Positions 1 through 8,564 of a DNA stretch of 64,000 nucleotides are shown piece by piece. The DNA is taken from assembly GCF_017833295.1 (NCBI RefSeq), contig NZ_JAFIBW010000001.1, positions 5,270,001 through 5,334,000 on the forward strand, read 5' to 3'. The translations under genes were made by a program, and so were the position numbers. Source of the DNA: Methylobacterium sp. PvR107 (GTDB taxonomy: Bacteria; Pseudomonadota; Alphaproteobacteria; Rhizobiales; Beijerinckiaceae). The notes beneath the pieces were generated by a model that was not told the origin of the DNA, did no database searches, and worked only from the letters and a program-made list of their open reading frames with translations. How positions within the stretch are numbered: position 1 is the stretch's first letter; every line of letters begins with the position of its first letter.

Positions 1-885
1 AACGATCCGTTCGCAACCCAGCGCAAGATCGCCGGGATCGGCACCAACGGGCTCGGCGGGCGCCTGTCGGCGACCTACGTCCAGCCGGCGCTCTGGGGCA
101 GCCGGAACGACCTCCTCGCCAACGCCTTCGTCACCCGCGAGGTGCAGCAGAGCTATCTGGTGGATGGCGGCGGCGCGTCGGCGGCGATCCGGCACCGCTT
201 CTCCGACACGTTCTCGGCGCAGGTCGGGCTCGACGCCCAGGCCGGCCGCTCGAAGGACGCCCTCGGCACGGTCCATTACCGGTTGATCGGCGTGCCGGCC
301 TCAGTGACCTACGATTCCACCGACAACCTCCTCGATCCGACCCGCGGGGTCCGGGCGATCGCGTCGCTCGCCGTCTATCCCGGCGCGGTCTCGTCGCCGG
401 GCATTGTGGTCGCGAAAGCGCAGGGCTCGACCTACTATGCCCTCGACGAGGAAGCCCGGTACATCCTGGCGGGCCGAATCGGGTTCGGCTCGGTCTCTGG
501 CGCACCACTGGCCGACATCCCGGACAATTTCCGCTTCTTCGCGGGTGGCGGCGGCTCGGTACGCGGCTACCCCTACCGGACCCTCGGTCCCATCGGGCCC
601 TACAACCTGCCGATCGGCGGCCGCAGCGTGCTGGACGCCTCGCTGGAAGCCCGCATCAAGGTCACCGACACGATCGGAGTGGTGCCGTTCTTCGACGCAG
701 GCACGGCCTTCGCCTCCGCGGTGCCGGATTTCGACGAGAAGATCCGGAAATCGGTCGGAATCGGCCTCCGCTACTACACCGGGATCGGCCCGATCCGCGC
801 GGATCTCGCCTTTCCGCTCGACCCCTACAAGGGCGGCCACGTGCGACCGGCGGTCCTGTATCTCAGCCTGGGGCAGGCGTTCTGA
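1..885 (+). CDS. tamA: TamA-type outer-membrane assembly protein, C-terminal part (5' end outside window)
   Basis: The frame is open from base 1, so this is the C-terminal ~294 residues of a longer gene. It reads as a BamA/Omp85-type beta-barrel: alternating amphipathic strands, the segment 'FFAGGGGSVRGYPYRTLGP' typical of the Omp85 barrel (RGY/F motif), and a terminal phenylalanine (LSLGQAF) as in outer-membrane barrels. TamA partners TamB in inserting autotransporters and other outer-membrane proteins, and here the stop TGA is followed directly by the tamB ATG, which supports TamA over BamA. The POTRA domains must lie upstream of the window. Confidence 0.9.
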   Translation, partial: NDPFATQRKIAGIGTNGLGGRLSATYVQPALWGSRNDLLANAFVTREVQQSYLVDGGGASAAIRHRFSDTFSAQVGLDAQAGRSKDALGTVHYRLIGVPASVTYDSTDNLLDPTRGVRAIASLAVYPGAVSSPGIVVAKAQGSTYYALDEEARYILAGRIGFGSVSGAPLADIPDNFRFFAGGGGSVRGYPYRTLGPIGPYNLPIGGRSVLDASLEARIKVTDTIGVVPFFDAGTAFASAVPDFDEKIRKSVGIGLRYYTGIGPIRADLAFPLDPYKGGHVRPAVLYLSLGQAF

Positions 886-3800
886 ATGGCTGTTGTTCAT
901 GGGCTGACGGACGCGCGGCGGGCCTTCGGCAGGGCAAGGCAGGGTCTGGCCTGCATCCTGATCGGCCTGGCCCTCCTTCTGGCGCCGGCCGTCACGCCGA
1001 CGCGTGCCGACGAGGGCGACAAGTCCGTGCTCGGCGGGCTGCTCTCCCGGGCGCTCTCGACACCGTCGTCGCGGGTGGCGATCGGCGCCGTGGATGGCGC
1101 TCTGTCGTCCGACGCCACGATCCGCGACGTCGCGGTGAGCGACCGCGACGGGGTCTGGCTGCGGCTCGACAAGGCGCGGATCATCTGGCGCCGGCTCGCT
1201 CTGCTGTCGGGGCGGCTGGAGGTGGACAGCCTCGAGGTCGGGCGTCTCGAAATACTGCGCCGCCCGGTTCCCGGTCCGACCCCACCCGAGGCCAAGCCCG
1301 ACGGCAAGCTGCTGCCGGACTTGCCCGTGAAGGTCGAGATCAAGGGGTTCAAGCTGGCCGAGCTGGTGCTCGGCGAGGCAGTCGCCGGGCAGCCGGCCCG
1401 ACTCTCGGCCGAGGGGCGCGCACGTCTCGGCGCAGCGAGCGAAGGACTCGACCTGCAGGCCCGGGCGCAGCGCCTCGATGCGGCCGGGCGGTTCCTGCTC
1501 AGCTTGGTCTACGTGCCGACAGGCGATCGTCTTGATGTGAAGGCGAACCTCATCGAGCCGTCGGGAGGCCTGCTCTCGCGGGCGGCCAATATTCCGGGGG
1601 CGCCGCCCATCGACTTCGATCTCGACGGGACGGGAACGCTGGACGCGTGGTCCGCCAAGCTCGACTTCGCCGCCGGGCCGGAGATCGGCGCCAAGGGCGG
1701 CGCGAAAATCTCCCGGATCGGTGCCGAGCGCCGGCTCGCCCTCGATCTCGCGGCGCAGATCGAGGGCCTCGTGCCGGGGCCGGCCGCCTCGGTTTTCGCG
1801 GGCACGACCAAGCTCGAAGGTGGGCTGGCCTTCGCCGACAGCGGCGCCTTCCGGATCGACCGGCTTGAATTGACCTCGCGCACCGCCCGTCTCGCGGCAG
1901 GTGGCAGCCTGTCCAAGGACCGGATCGCCGACCTGACGCTCCAGGCCCGTGCCTTGCCGACCGAGGGGGCGGTCACCCGGGCCGGGGATGCTGAGATCGG
2001 CAAGCTCGTGTTCGACGGCAGCCTGAAAGGGTCGATCACGGCGCCGACGATCCACGGCAGCCTCGATGCAGCGGGGCTGCGAAGCCGAGACTCGGCCCTG
2101 GAGCACATCGCGGCGCGCCTTGGCGTCGAGCCGCAGGGCGAGCCCGCGGCGCAGCGTTTCGCGATCAGCGCGGACGGCACCGTCGACGGTCTGCGGCTCG
2201 CCGATCCGGCCCTGCGCCGTGCCCTCGGAAGCCGCGCGCAGCTCACGCTTCGGGCGACCTCCGGGCCGGACGGGGTGGTGGAGGTCGCCGCGCTTCGGCT
2301 CGACACCGACACGGCGCGGGCCGCCTATGCCGGGCGCATCGGCCAGAACACGCTGACCGGAACCGTCACCGCCGCCCTGCCGGATCTCGCAGTCTTCTCC
2401 GGCGTCGTCGGACGCGGCCTTGCGGGCAGCCTGGACGCCAAGGCGCGGCTCAGCGGCGATCCGGCCCGAAAGGCCCTGGCGGCCGATCTCGACATGACCA
2501 CGGCGAACCTCGCCACCGGCCTCGCGGCCGCGGACCGCGCCCTGGGACGTGCGCCGAGCCTCCAGGGACGGATCGCGCAATCCTATGACGGCTACGGATT
2601 CGAGCACCTGCGCCTGGAAGGCACCGGCCTGACCGCGACTCTCCAGGGTGAGGCGACTTCGGCCAAGGCCGATGTGGCCGGCCGGCTCGATCTGAAGAGC
2701 CTCGCCGATCTCGACGGACGCCTGACGGGGCGCGCCGGCATCGATGCACGACTTACCGGCTCCCTCGAGCACCCGGACCTCGCGGCGATCCTGACGGCGC
2801 CCGCGGCCACGGCCGACGGCAAGCCGATCCGGAACCTGCGGGTCGAGGCGATCCTGAGGGACGCGCTCCTGGCGCCGGACGGTAGCCTGCGCCTCGGCGG
2901 CGACGTCGCCGGCAAGCCGCTCACCGGGGAGGCCCATGTCGCCCGCGCCGGGGCCGACTGGGTTCTCGACCGGCTCGCGCTGAATCTCGGCTCCGTCACA
3001 GTGGACGGGAACGCCAGGGTCGCGGCCGAGTCCTGGCTGTCGGCCGGTTCGCTGGCGGTGCGGGCCGGCAATCTGGAGGATCTCTCACCGCTGGCGCCGG
3101 AGCCGATGGCGGGACGGCTCGATGTCAGCGTGGCCCTAACCCGGGACGACGGACGCCAGGATGCGGTCATCCGGGCAACCGGAAATGCCCTGCGCTACGG
3201 GACCTACGGCCTGACCCGGCTGGAGGCCGACCTGAAAGGCCGCGACCTCCGGGCCCATCCGGTCCTGGACGGGCGTCTGGACGCCGACCGTCTGCTTGCA
3301 GCCGGACAGCAGATCGATGCGGTCCGGTTCGCCGCCGTCGCCAACCCGAACGGCAGCGACGTGACGCTGACCGCCAAGGCCCGCGGCTTCGGCCTCGACG
3401 CCGCCGCCCGGCTCGTTCCGGCCGAGGAGACGCGCATCGAGGTCCAGCGGTTCGCGGCTGCCCGCGGCGGCGATCACTTTGCCCTGAGCGGACCTGCCAC
3501 GATCACCCTGCGCGACGGAGGCGCGGTGATCGACGGCGTCTCGATCGCGGCGGGCTCCGGGCGGGTCACGGTCACGGGCAGGGCCGGGCGCGACCTCGAC
3601 CTGCGGGTGGCGCTCCGCGCGCTGCCGCTGTCGCTCGCCCGGATCGCCGCCCCCGATCTCGCGCTGTCGGGGACGCTGGACGGCGAGGCGGAGCTGAGCG
3701 GGCCGGCCGACCGGCCCGAGGGGCGCTACGCGTTCACGATTGCCAAACTGGTGGCTCCCCAGACCCGGCAGGCCGGTCTGCCGCCCATCGATGCCAGTGC

Positions 3801-5235
3801 CAAGGGGTCCCTGTCGGACGGGAAGGCCAGCCTCGACGGGCGCGTGACGGCCGGGCGCGGTGTCGCCCTGACGGTGGCCGGGACGCTGCCGGTCGAGCCC
3901 GGCGGCCCCCTCGACCTGCGCGCCCGCGGGACGCTTGAGGCGGCGCTGGCCAATTCCCTGCTGAGCGTCGGCGGCCAGAGCGTCACCGGCCGGGTCGCCA
4001 TCGACGGCGGCGTCACAGGCACACTGGCGGCGCCTCGGGCGCAGGGCGCTGCGGTGCTGACCGGCGGCAGCTTCACCGACCCGCTCAACGGCATCCGGCT
4101 CACCGGAATCGAGGGGCGGGTCACCGGCAAGGGCGACAGCCTCGTGGTCGAGCAGCTCAACGCCATGACTCGCAACGGCGGCCGGGTCTCGGTCACCGGG
4201 CGTGTTGCCCTGCAGCCGGACTTTCCCGGCAGCTTCCATGTCGTGGCCGACAGGGCTGAGCTGGTCTCGAGTCCGCTGATGACGGCCGTCTCGAGCGCCG
4301 ATCTCATGCTAGCCGGCCCGCTGGTGCGGACGCCGCGCATTGCTGGCCGGGTGAACGTCGTATCGATTGACGTCGCCGTGCCGGACCGACTCCCCGCGAC
4401 CGTTCGGCCCCTGCCGGGCGTGCGCCACGTCAACACCCCGCCGGAGGTTCGGGCGCGCCTGGCGCAGCGGGCGGACCGGAAGGCCTCGGTCAGCCCGGGG
4501 CGCCGTCCGAAGAAGCCCGCCGTACCGTTCGACGCCACCCTCGACGTGACGGTGGATGCGCCGAGCCGCATCTTCGTGCGCGGCCGCGGGATCGACGCGG
4601 AGCTCGGAGGCTCGCTCCGGGTCACCGGAACCTCCGCGGCGCCCAACGCCGTCGGCGCCTTCGCGATGCGCCGCGGCCGCCTCGAACTGGTCGGACAGCG
4701 CCTCGATTTCAGCCGCGGCAAGCTGACCTTCGCGGGCAGCCTGACCACGCCCGAACTTGATTTCGCCGCCGAGACCAAGGCCGGCGATGTGACCGCGCGC
4801 GTTGCAGTCTCGGGGCCGGCGGACGCGCCGCAATTTGCCCTGACCTCGGATCCGATCCTGCCGCAGGACGAGATCCTATCTCGCCTGCTGTTCAAGAAGG
4901 CGGCCGGCGGCCTGTCGCCGTTCCAGGCCCTGCAGCTCGCGCAAGCGGTCGCGCAGCTCTCGGGCGGCGCCGCCGGACCCGACCTGTTCGAGCAGGCTCG
5001 CAAGGGCCTCGGGCTCGACAGCCTCGACGTCTCGACCGGAGCCAGCGGCGGGCCGGCGCTGGGTGCCTCGCGCTACATTTCGGACCGGGTGAGCGTCGGC
5101 GTGAAGGCCGGTGCCAAGCCCGCCGACACGGCCGTCGGCGTCGATTTCGACGTGACCCGGCGGATCAAACTGAAGGGCGAGGCGGGCAGCGACGGCCGCA
5201 CCAGCCTCGGGGTCGGCGCCGAATACGAGTGGTAG
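886..5235 (+). CDS. tamB: Translocation and assembly module protein TamB
   Basis: A 1449-residue protein with an N-terminal hydrophobic anchor (about residues 24-42) followed by a very long, repetitive beta-rich region and a C-terminal TamB (DUF490) domain ending in EYEW. Known TamB proteins span the periplasm as a hydrophobic groove, reaching TamA in the outer membrane; members are implicated in outer-membrane protein assembly and phospholipid transport. The start ATG abuts the tamA stop, so the pair is almost certainly one transcription and translation unit. Length and order match the usual tamAB operon. Confidence 0.93.
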   Translation: MAVVHGLTDARRAFGRARQGLACILIGLALLLAPAVTPTRADEGDKSVLGGLLSRALSTPSSRVAIGAVDGALSSDATIRDVAVSDRDGVWLRLDKARIIWRRLALLSGRLEVDSLEVGRLEILRRPVPGPTPPEAKPDGKLLPDLPVKVEIKGFKLAELVLGEAVAGQPARLSAEGRARLGAASEGLDLQARAQRLDAAGRFLLSLVYVPTGDRLDVKANLIEPSGGLLSRAANIPGAPPIDFDLDGTGTLDAWSAKLDFAAGPEIGAKGGAKISRIGAERRLALDLAAQIEGLVPGPAASVFAGTTKLEGGLAFADSGAFRIDRLELTSRTARLAAGGSLSKDRIADLTLQARALPTEGAVTRAGDAEIGKLVFDGSLKGSITAPTIHGSLDAAGLRSRDSALEHIAARLGVEPQGEPAAQRFAISADGTVDGLRLADPALRRALGSRAQLTLRATSGPDGVVEVAALRLDTDTARAAYAGRIGQNTLTGTVTAALPDLAVFSGVVGRGLAGSLDAKARLSGDPARKALAADLDMTTANLATGLAAADRALGRAPSLQGRIAQSYDGYGFEHLRLEGTGLTATLQGEATSAKADVAGRLDLKSLADLDGRLTGRAGIDARLTGSLEHPDLAAILTAPAATADGKPIRNLRVEAILRDALLAPDGSLRLGGDVAGKPLTGEAHVARAGADWVLDRLALNLGSVTVDGNARVAAESWLSAGSLAVRAGNLEDLSPLAPEPMAGRLDVSVALTRDDGRQDAVIRATGNALRYGTYGLTRLEADLKGRDLRAHPVLDGRLDADRLLAAGQQIDAVRFAAVANPNGSDVTLTAKARGFGLDAAARLVPAEETRIEVQRFAAARGGDHFALSGPATITLRDGGAVIDGVSIAAGSGRVTVTGRAGRDLDLRVALRALPLSLARIAAPDLALSGTLDGEAELSGPADRPEGRYAFTIAKLVAPQTRQAGLPPIDASAKGSLSDGKASLDGRVTAGRGVALTVAGTLPVEPGGPLDLRARGTLEAALANSLLSVGGQSVTGRVAIDGGVTGTLAAPRAQGAAVLTGGSFTDPLNGIRLTGIEGRVTGKGDSLVVEQLNAMTRNGGRVSVTGRVALQPDFPGSFHVVADRAELVSSPLMTAVSSADLMLAGPLVRTPRIAGRVNVVSIDVAVPDRLPATVRPLPGVRHVNTPPEVRARLAQRADRKASVSPGRRPKKPAVPFDATLDVTVDAPSRIFVRGRGIDAELGGSLRVTGTSAAPNAVGAFAMRRGRLELVGQRLDFSRGKLTFAGSLTTPELDFAAETKAGDVTARVAVSGPADAPQFALTSDPILPQDEILSRLLFKKAAGGLSPFQALQLAQAVAQLSGGAAGPDLFEQARKGLGLDSLDVSTGASGGPALGASRYISDRVSVGVKAGAKPADTAVGVDFDVTRRIKLKGEAGSDGRTSLGVGAEYEW

Positions 5236-5340
5236 CCGGTAACGGGCGCACCGCTTCGGGATCGACACGCCCGGTCAATGGTTTAGGTTCGGCGCAAGCG
5301 GCGCTGGCAGCTGCGGATCGGGCGGGACACATCCAGGGCG

Positions 5341-5658
5341 ATGGACGAGCTTTTCGAGACGGACGACGATGTCCCGGTGCCGGCGGGCGGGCTTCTACGG
5401 ATGCTGCCGATCATCAACCGCCGCGGCCTGCATGCCCGCGCCTCCGCCAAGTTCGTGCAGACCGTCGAGCGCTACCATGCCGCGGTCACGGTGACACGGG
5501 CCGGCGAGACGGTCGGCGGCCGGTCGATCATGGGCCTGCTCACCCTGGGCGCCGCCATGGGCACCCGCATCGCCGTGACGGCCGTCGGTCAGGATGCCGA
5601 GCAATGCCTCGACGCCATCGAGGCATTGCTCGCCAACCGCTTCGGCGAGGACGAGTAG
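5341..5658 (+). CDS. HPr-family phosphocarrier protein
   Basis: A 105-residue protein with the HPr fold signature: the phosphoacceptor His31 in RRGLHARASAKFVQ and Ser62 in GGRSIMGLLTL at the place of the HPr-kinase target serine. There is a ~20-residue acidic N-terminal extension before the core; Met21 could be an alternative start. In Rhizobiales such HPr proteins belong to the regulatory, non-sugar-transporting PTS (EI-Ntr, EIIA, HprK). The usual neighbours hprK and an EIIA gene are absent: tamB lies upstream and nth is convergent downstream. Confidence 0.88.
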   Translation: MDELFETDDDVPVPAGGLLRMLPIINRRGLHARASAKFVQTVERYHAAVTVTRAGETVGGRSIMGLLTLGAAMGTRIAVTAVGQDAEQCLDAIEALLANRFGEDE

Positions 5659-5664
5659 CGGCTC

Positions 5665-6378
5665 TCAGGTCGCCTTCCCCGGCCAGGTGCACAGATCCGC
5701 GACGGGGCAGCGCGGGCAGGCCGGCTTGCGGGCCGTGCAGGTGTCCCGTCCGTGGCGGAACAGCCAGACATGCGCGCCGTCCTTGAACCGCTCCGGCGTG
5801 ATCCGGGCGAGCCCGTCGGCGACGGCGTCGACGTCGACTCCCGGCGCGAGCGGGATCCTGTTCGATACCCGGAAGACGTGCGTGTCGACCGCGATCACTG
5901 GCTCATGGAATGCGAAGTTCGCCGTGAATTCCGCGCTCTTGCGGCCGATGCCCGGCAGGCGGCGCATCTCCGCGGCGCTGCGCGGAACGGTGCCGCCGAA
6001 TTCCGTCATCAGGGCTGCTGAGAGTTTGACGATATTGCGCGCCTTGGACGGCCCGAGCCCGACCGGCCGGATGATCTCGGTGATGCGCGCCTCGCCCAGA
6101 TCCAGCATGCCGGCCGGATCCTGAACTTCTGAGAACAGCTTCTCGGCGATGCGGGAGACGGTCGGTCCGGTGGATTGGGCCGAGAGCAGCACTGTCACAA
6201 GGAGGCGAAACGGATCGGTCCGGTCGAACCCCGCCTTCGGATTCGGGTCGGCTTCGGCCAGACGTGCGAGCACGGCCGCGACACGATCCGCGTCTCCGGT
6301 CTCACGGGGCGGGTTCGCCCGGCCGGAGGACGCCCGGCGTGGGGCGGTCGGGAGACCGCGGGTTGGGTCGCGCGTCAT
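5665..6378 (-). CDS. nth: Endonuclease III (DNA glycosylase/AP lyase)
   Basis: A 237-residue base-excision repair enzyme that removes oxidised pyrimidines and nicks abasic sites. The helix-hairpin-helix LPGIGRKSA carries the catalytic lysine (Lys147), followed by VDTHVFRVSNR with the catalytic aspartate (Asp165). The C-terminal iron-sulfur loop has Cys214, 221, 224 and 230 in the C-x6-C-x2-C-x5-C spacing. An N-terminal ~30-residue Arg/Pro-rich extension is longer than in E. coli Nth. It is convergent with the HPr gene, the two stops being 6 bases apart. Confidence 0.95.
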   Translation of the reverse strand: MTRDPTRGLPTAPRRASSGRANPPRETGDADRVAAVLARLAEADPNPKAGFDRTDPFRLLVTVLLSAQSTGPTVSRIAEKLFSEVQDPAGMLDLGEARITEIIRPVGLGPSKARNIVKLSAALMTEFGGTVPRSAAEMRRLPGIGRKSAEFTANFAFHEPVIAVDTHVFRVSNRIPLAPGVDVDAVADGLARITPERFKDGAHVWLFRHGRDTCTARKPACPRCPVADLCTWPGKAT

Positions 6379-6441
6379 CGAGGCGAGCTAGTGCCCCGGC
6401 GAGCGCTCCGACAGCCGCAACGCGCGCGGCGGATTGACCGG

Positions 6442-7305
6442 TCAGGCCTTCGCGCGGCGCCAAGGCACCGCGTCTGACCCGGCACCGAGATGAAGGGTTC
6501 CGGCCACGACCTCCCCGGCCCGGCGCAGGAACTCGACCCGCAGCGCGTCGCGGCGGGCGAACAGGCGGGTCACTACCCGCACGAACGAGGCCTCGGCCGG
6601 ATCGGCGATGATCGGACGTTTGGCGGTCCGGGCGTCGAGGGTGAGAAAGGTCTCGACCGCGTCGCGCACGGCGTCCGGCCCGGCCAGCGCGAGGGTCTCG
6701 GATCCGGGCAGCTCCCAGCCCTCAGGCCGGACGCCGACGAGGCTGGCGGCCGGGATCCGCCTCGGCTGCGCTGAACGGCGCGCCGTGAAGACGGGGCGGA
6801 CCGGTACCGGATTGCGCGCGGGCTCGACCGCTCCCGCGAGGCGTATCGGACGGCGCAGCGCACCGAGCCGCGCCCGCAGGGCGCGATCCACCGCCTCGGC
6901 GGCCGCCGTCTCGATCAGGCCGGTGATCTCGGCTTCGGCCGGCTGCCAGGGCTTGGCCCGGCCACCGAGGACAGGGTGCGGCATCGCCAGCGGCACCACG
7001 CCGCGCAGCGCCTCGCGACCAGTCTCGGCATCTCGATCCCAGACGAGGGCAAGCGCAATCCGACGCCCGGCCGGACGGTGATGGGCGAGCGGCAGCAGAT
7101 GATCGGGGTCGCGCAGCGGATCGGTCACGGCGTTCCGGACCAGGAGGGCCCGCCACGCGGAGACGGACGCCGCATCCACGGCGCCGGGCCTGCGAAGATC
7201 GACGCGCCAAGCTGCGTGGCTCTCCCCGAATCCGGAAACCGTCTGCGTTACGGGTGCCGGCCTCTCGAGCAAGCCGCCCTGTATCACGGTGAAGCGTGGC
7301 GCCAT
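6442..7305 (-). CDS. Uncharacterised protein with similarity to BcsL/CelD-type acyltransferases, apparently shortened
   Basis: 287 residues. The ATG at 7305 has an AGGAC-like ribosome site a few bases upstream. The N-terminus (MAPRFTVIQGG) does not suggest a signal peptide. The last third resembles the acyl-CoA binding half of BcsL/CelD-type GNAT proteins: a 'VETFLTLDARTAKRPIIADPAEA' segment like the 'FLDLERAGWKGQAGTA' segment of the protein at 19365-20507, then 'RVEFLRRAGEVVAGTLHLGAG' like its 'ADALTIDGRPIAISLALVGAG'. The ~100 residues that normally follow are missing. The likeness is by eye, so function is unproven. Confidence 0.6.
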   Translation of the reverse strand: MAPRFTVIQGGLLERPAPVTQTVSGFGESHAAWRVDLRRPGAVDAASVSAWRALLVRNAVTDPLRDPDHLLPLAHHRPAGRRIALALVWDRDAETGREALRGVVPLAMPHPVLGGRAKPWQPAEAEITGLIETAAAEAVDRALRARLGALRRPIRLAGAVEPARNPVPVRPVFTARRSAQPRRIPAASLVGVRPEGWELPGSETLALAGPDAVRDAVETFLTLDARTAKRPIIADPAEASFVRVVTRLFARRDALRVEFLRRAGEVVAGTLHLGAGSDAVPWRRAKA

Positions 7306-7409
7306 CGCCTGTCCTGCCTGTCGACGCGTCGTCCCATTTCGGGACGATCCGGCGCTGCCGAAGCGCCATTCGGGTCGGAGGTTTCAAGGACGATGCCGCA
7401 CGCCGGCTC

Positions 7410-8504
7410 TCAGAAACCCGACAGCGCGAGCGGATTGTCGGTAAGGGCGGCGGCATCCGGGGCGTCCACGCGCGGGCGGCCCAGGAACGCGTCCCACAGT
7501 TGATGCACGAAGGCCGGATCCAGGTCGCGCAGGATCAGCACGAGCCGGGACGTGTGGTCGGGATCCGGCCAGGCCGGCAAAGTCAGAGGCGCGTGGAACA
7601 CGTGCTGCACCCCATGCACCACGATGGGGTGGTCGGGATCGTCGGCGAGCGCGACGATGCCCTTGAGCCGCAGAAGCTTCGGCCCATGGCCCGACCGCAG
7701 CAGGTCCATGAACATCTCGAAGGCGGGGCGGGGCACAGGGGCAACGCTGGTCAGGCAGAGGGCCCGGATCGATGCGTCGTGCCGGTTGACGTCGTGATGG
7801 TGGTGATCCGCCTGCGCCAGCGTCGCGTCGCCGAGCCAGGTCCGGACGTCGGCCGCCTTGCCGTCGAGGCCGAACAACCCGCCGAGCAGCGTGTCCGCGG
7901 GTTCCTCCGGCAGGACGATCGGGGCCGCCGGATTGAGCGCGGCAAGCCGCGCGCGGATCCCGGACGTATTGCCCGCCAGATCCGTCTTCGTGAGGACAAT
8001 GCGGTCGGCGATCGCGGCCTGCCGCACGGCCTCCGGATGGGCATCGAGCGTCGCCGCCCCCGTGACGGCATCCACCACGGTCACGACGGCCTGGAGGCGA
8101 TACCGGAGCACGAGATACGGGTGGTAGATCAGCGCGTGGAGGATCGGCGCCGGGTCGGCGAGGCCGGTGGTCTCGATCACCACACGGCGGAACGGGCGGA
8201 TCCGGCCGTTGTCGCGCTTGCGCAGCAGATCCTCCAGCGTCGCGATCAGGTCGCCCCGCACCGTGCAGCACAGGCAGCCGGCGCCCAGAAGGATCATGTC
8301 CTCGTCGACCGTCTCGATCAGGAGGTGGTCGAGACCGATCTCGCCGAACTCGTTGACGATCACCACCGTGTCGGCGAGCGCGGGATCACGCAGGAGCCGG
8401 TTCAGCAGCGTGGTCTTGCCGGCGCCCAGGAAACCGGTGAGCACGGTGAGCGGGATCGGCTCCGGGCGTCGCGGATCCGGGGCAGGCGCGGGACTGAGTG
8501 ACAT
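7410..8504 (-). CDS. COG0523 (CobW/YjiA-type) GTPase
   Basis: About 364 residues from the ATG at 8504; an upstream in-frame TTG at 8540 is less likely. Walker A GFLGAGKTTLL lies near residues 24-34, the family metal motif GCLCC near 76-80, and the guanine-specificity TKTD further on, with a CobW C-terminal domain. A His-rich loop (QADHHHHDVNRHD) suggests a metal-binding insert. Members are metal-binding GTPases that deliver Zn, Co or other metals to client proteins; the client is not indicated by the neighbours. No zinc-uptake regulator site was recognised upstream. Confidence 0.88.
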   Translation of the reverse strand: MSLSPAPAPDPRRPEPIPLTVLTGFLGAGKTTLLNRLLRDPALADTVVIVNEFGEIGLDHLLIETVDEDMILLGAGCLCCTVRGDLIATLEDLLRKRDNGRIRPFRRVVIETTGLADPAPILHALIYHPYLVLRYRLQAVVTVVDAVTGAATLDAHPEAVRQAAIADRIVLTKTDLAGNTSGIRARLAALNPAAPIVLPEEPADTLLGGLFGLDGKAADVRTWLGDATLAQADHHHHDVNRHDASIRALCLTSVAPVPRPAFEMFMDLLRSGHGPKLLRLKGIVALADDPDHPIVVHGVQHVFHAPLTLPAWPDPDHTSRLVLILRDLDPAFVHQLWDAFLGRPRVDAPDAAALTDNPLALSGF

Positions 8505-8564
8505 GAGCGTCGAAGTGGGGTCTGCCGGCGCCCGCGGCAACGCGCCGGCGCCGCGCGGCCAATC

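Noticed and set aside
301..2937. 878-residue open frame on the minus strand across tamA and tamB
   Set aside because: Arg/Gly/Ala-rich shadow of the coding GC bias; overlaps two well-recognised genes and has no family motif.
8541..8564. Zinc riboswitch or Zur box ahead of the CobW-type gene
   Set aside because: Only GC-rich sequence without a palindromic AT core.
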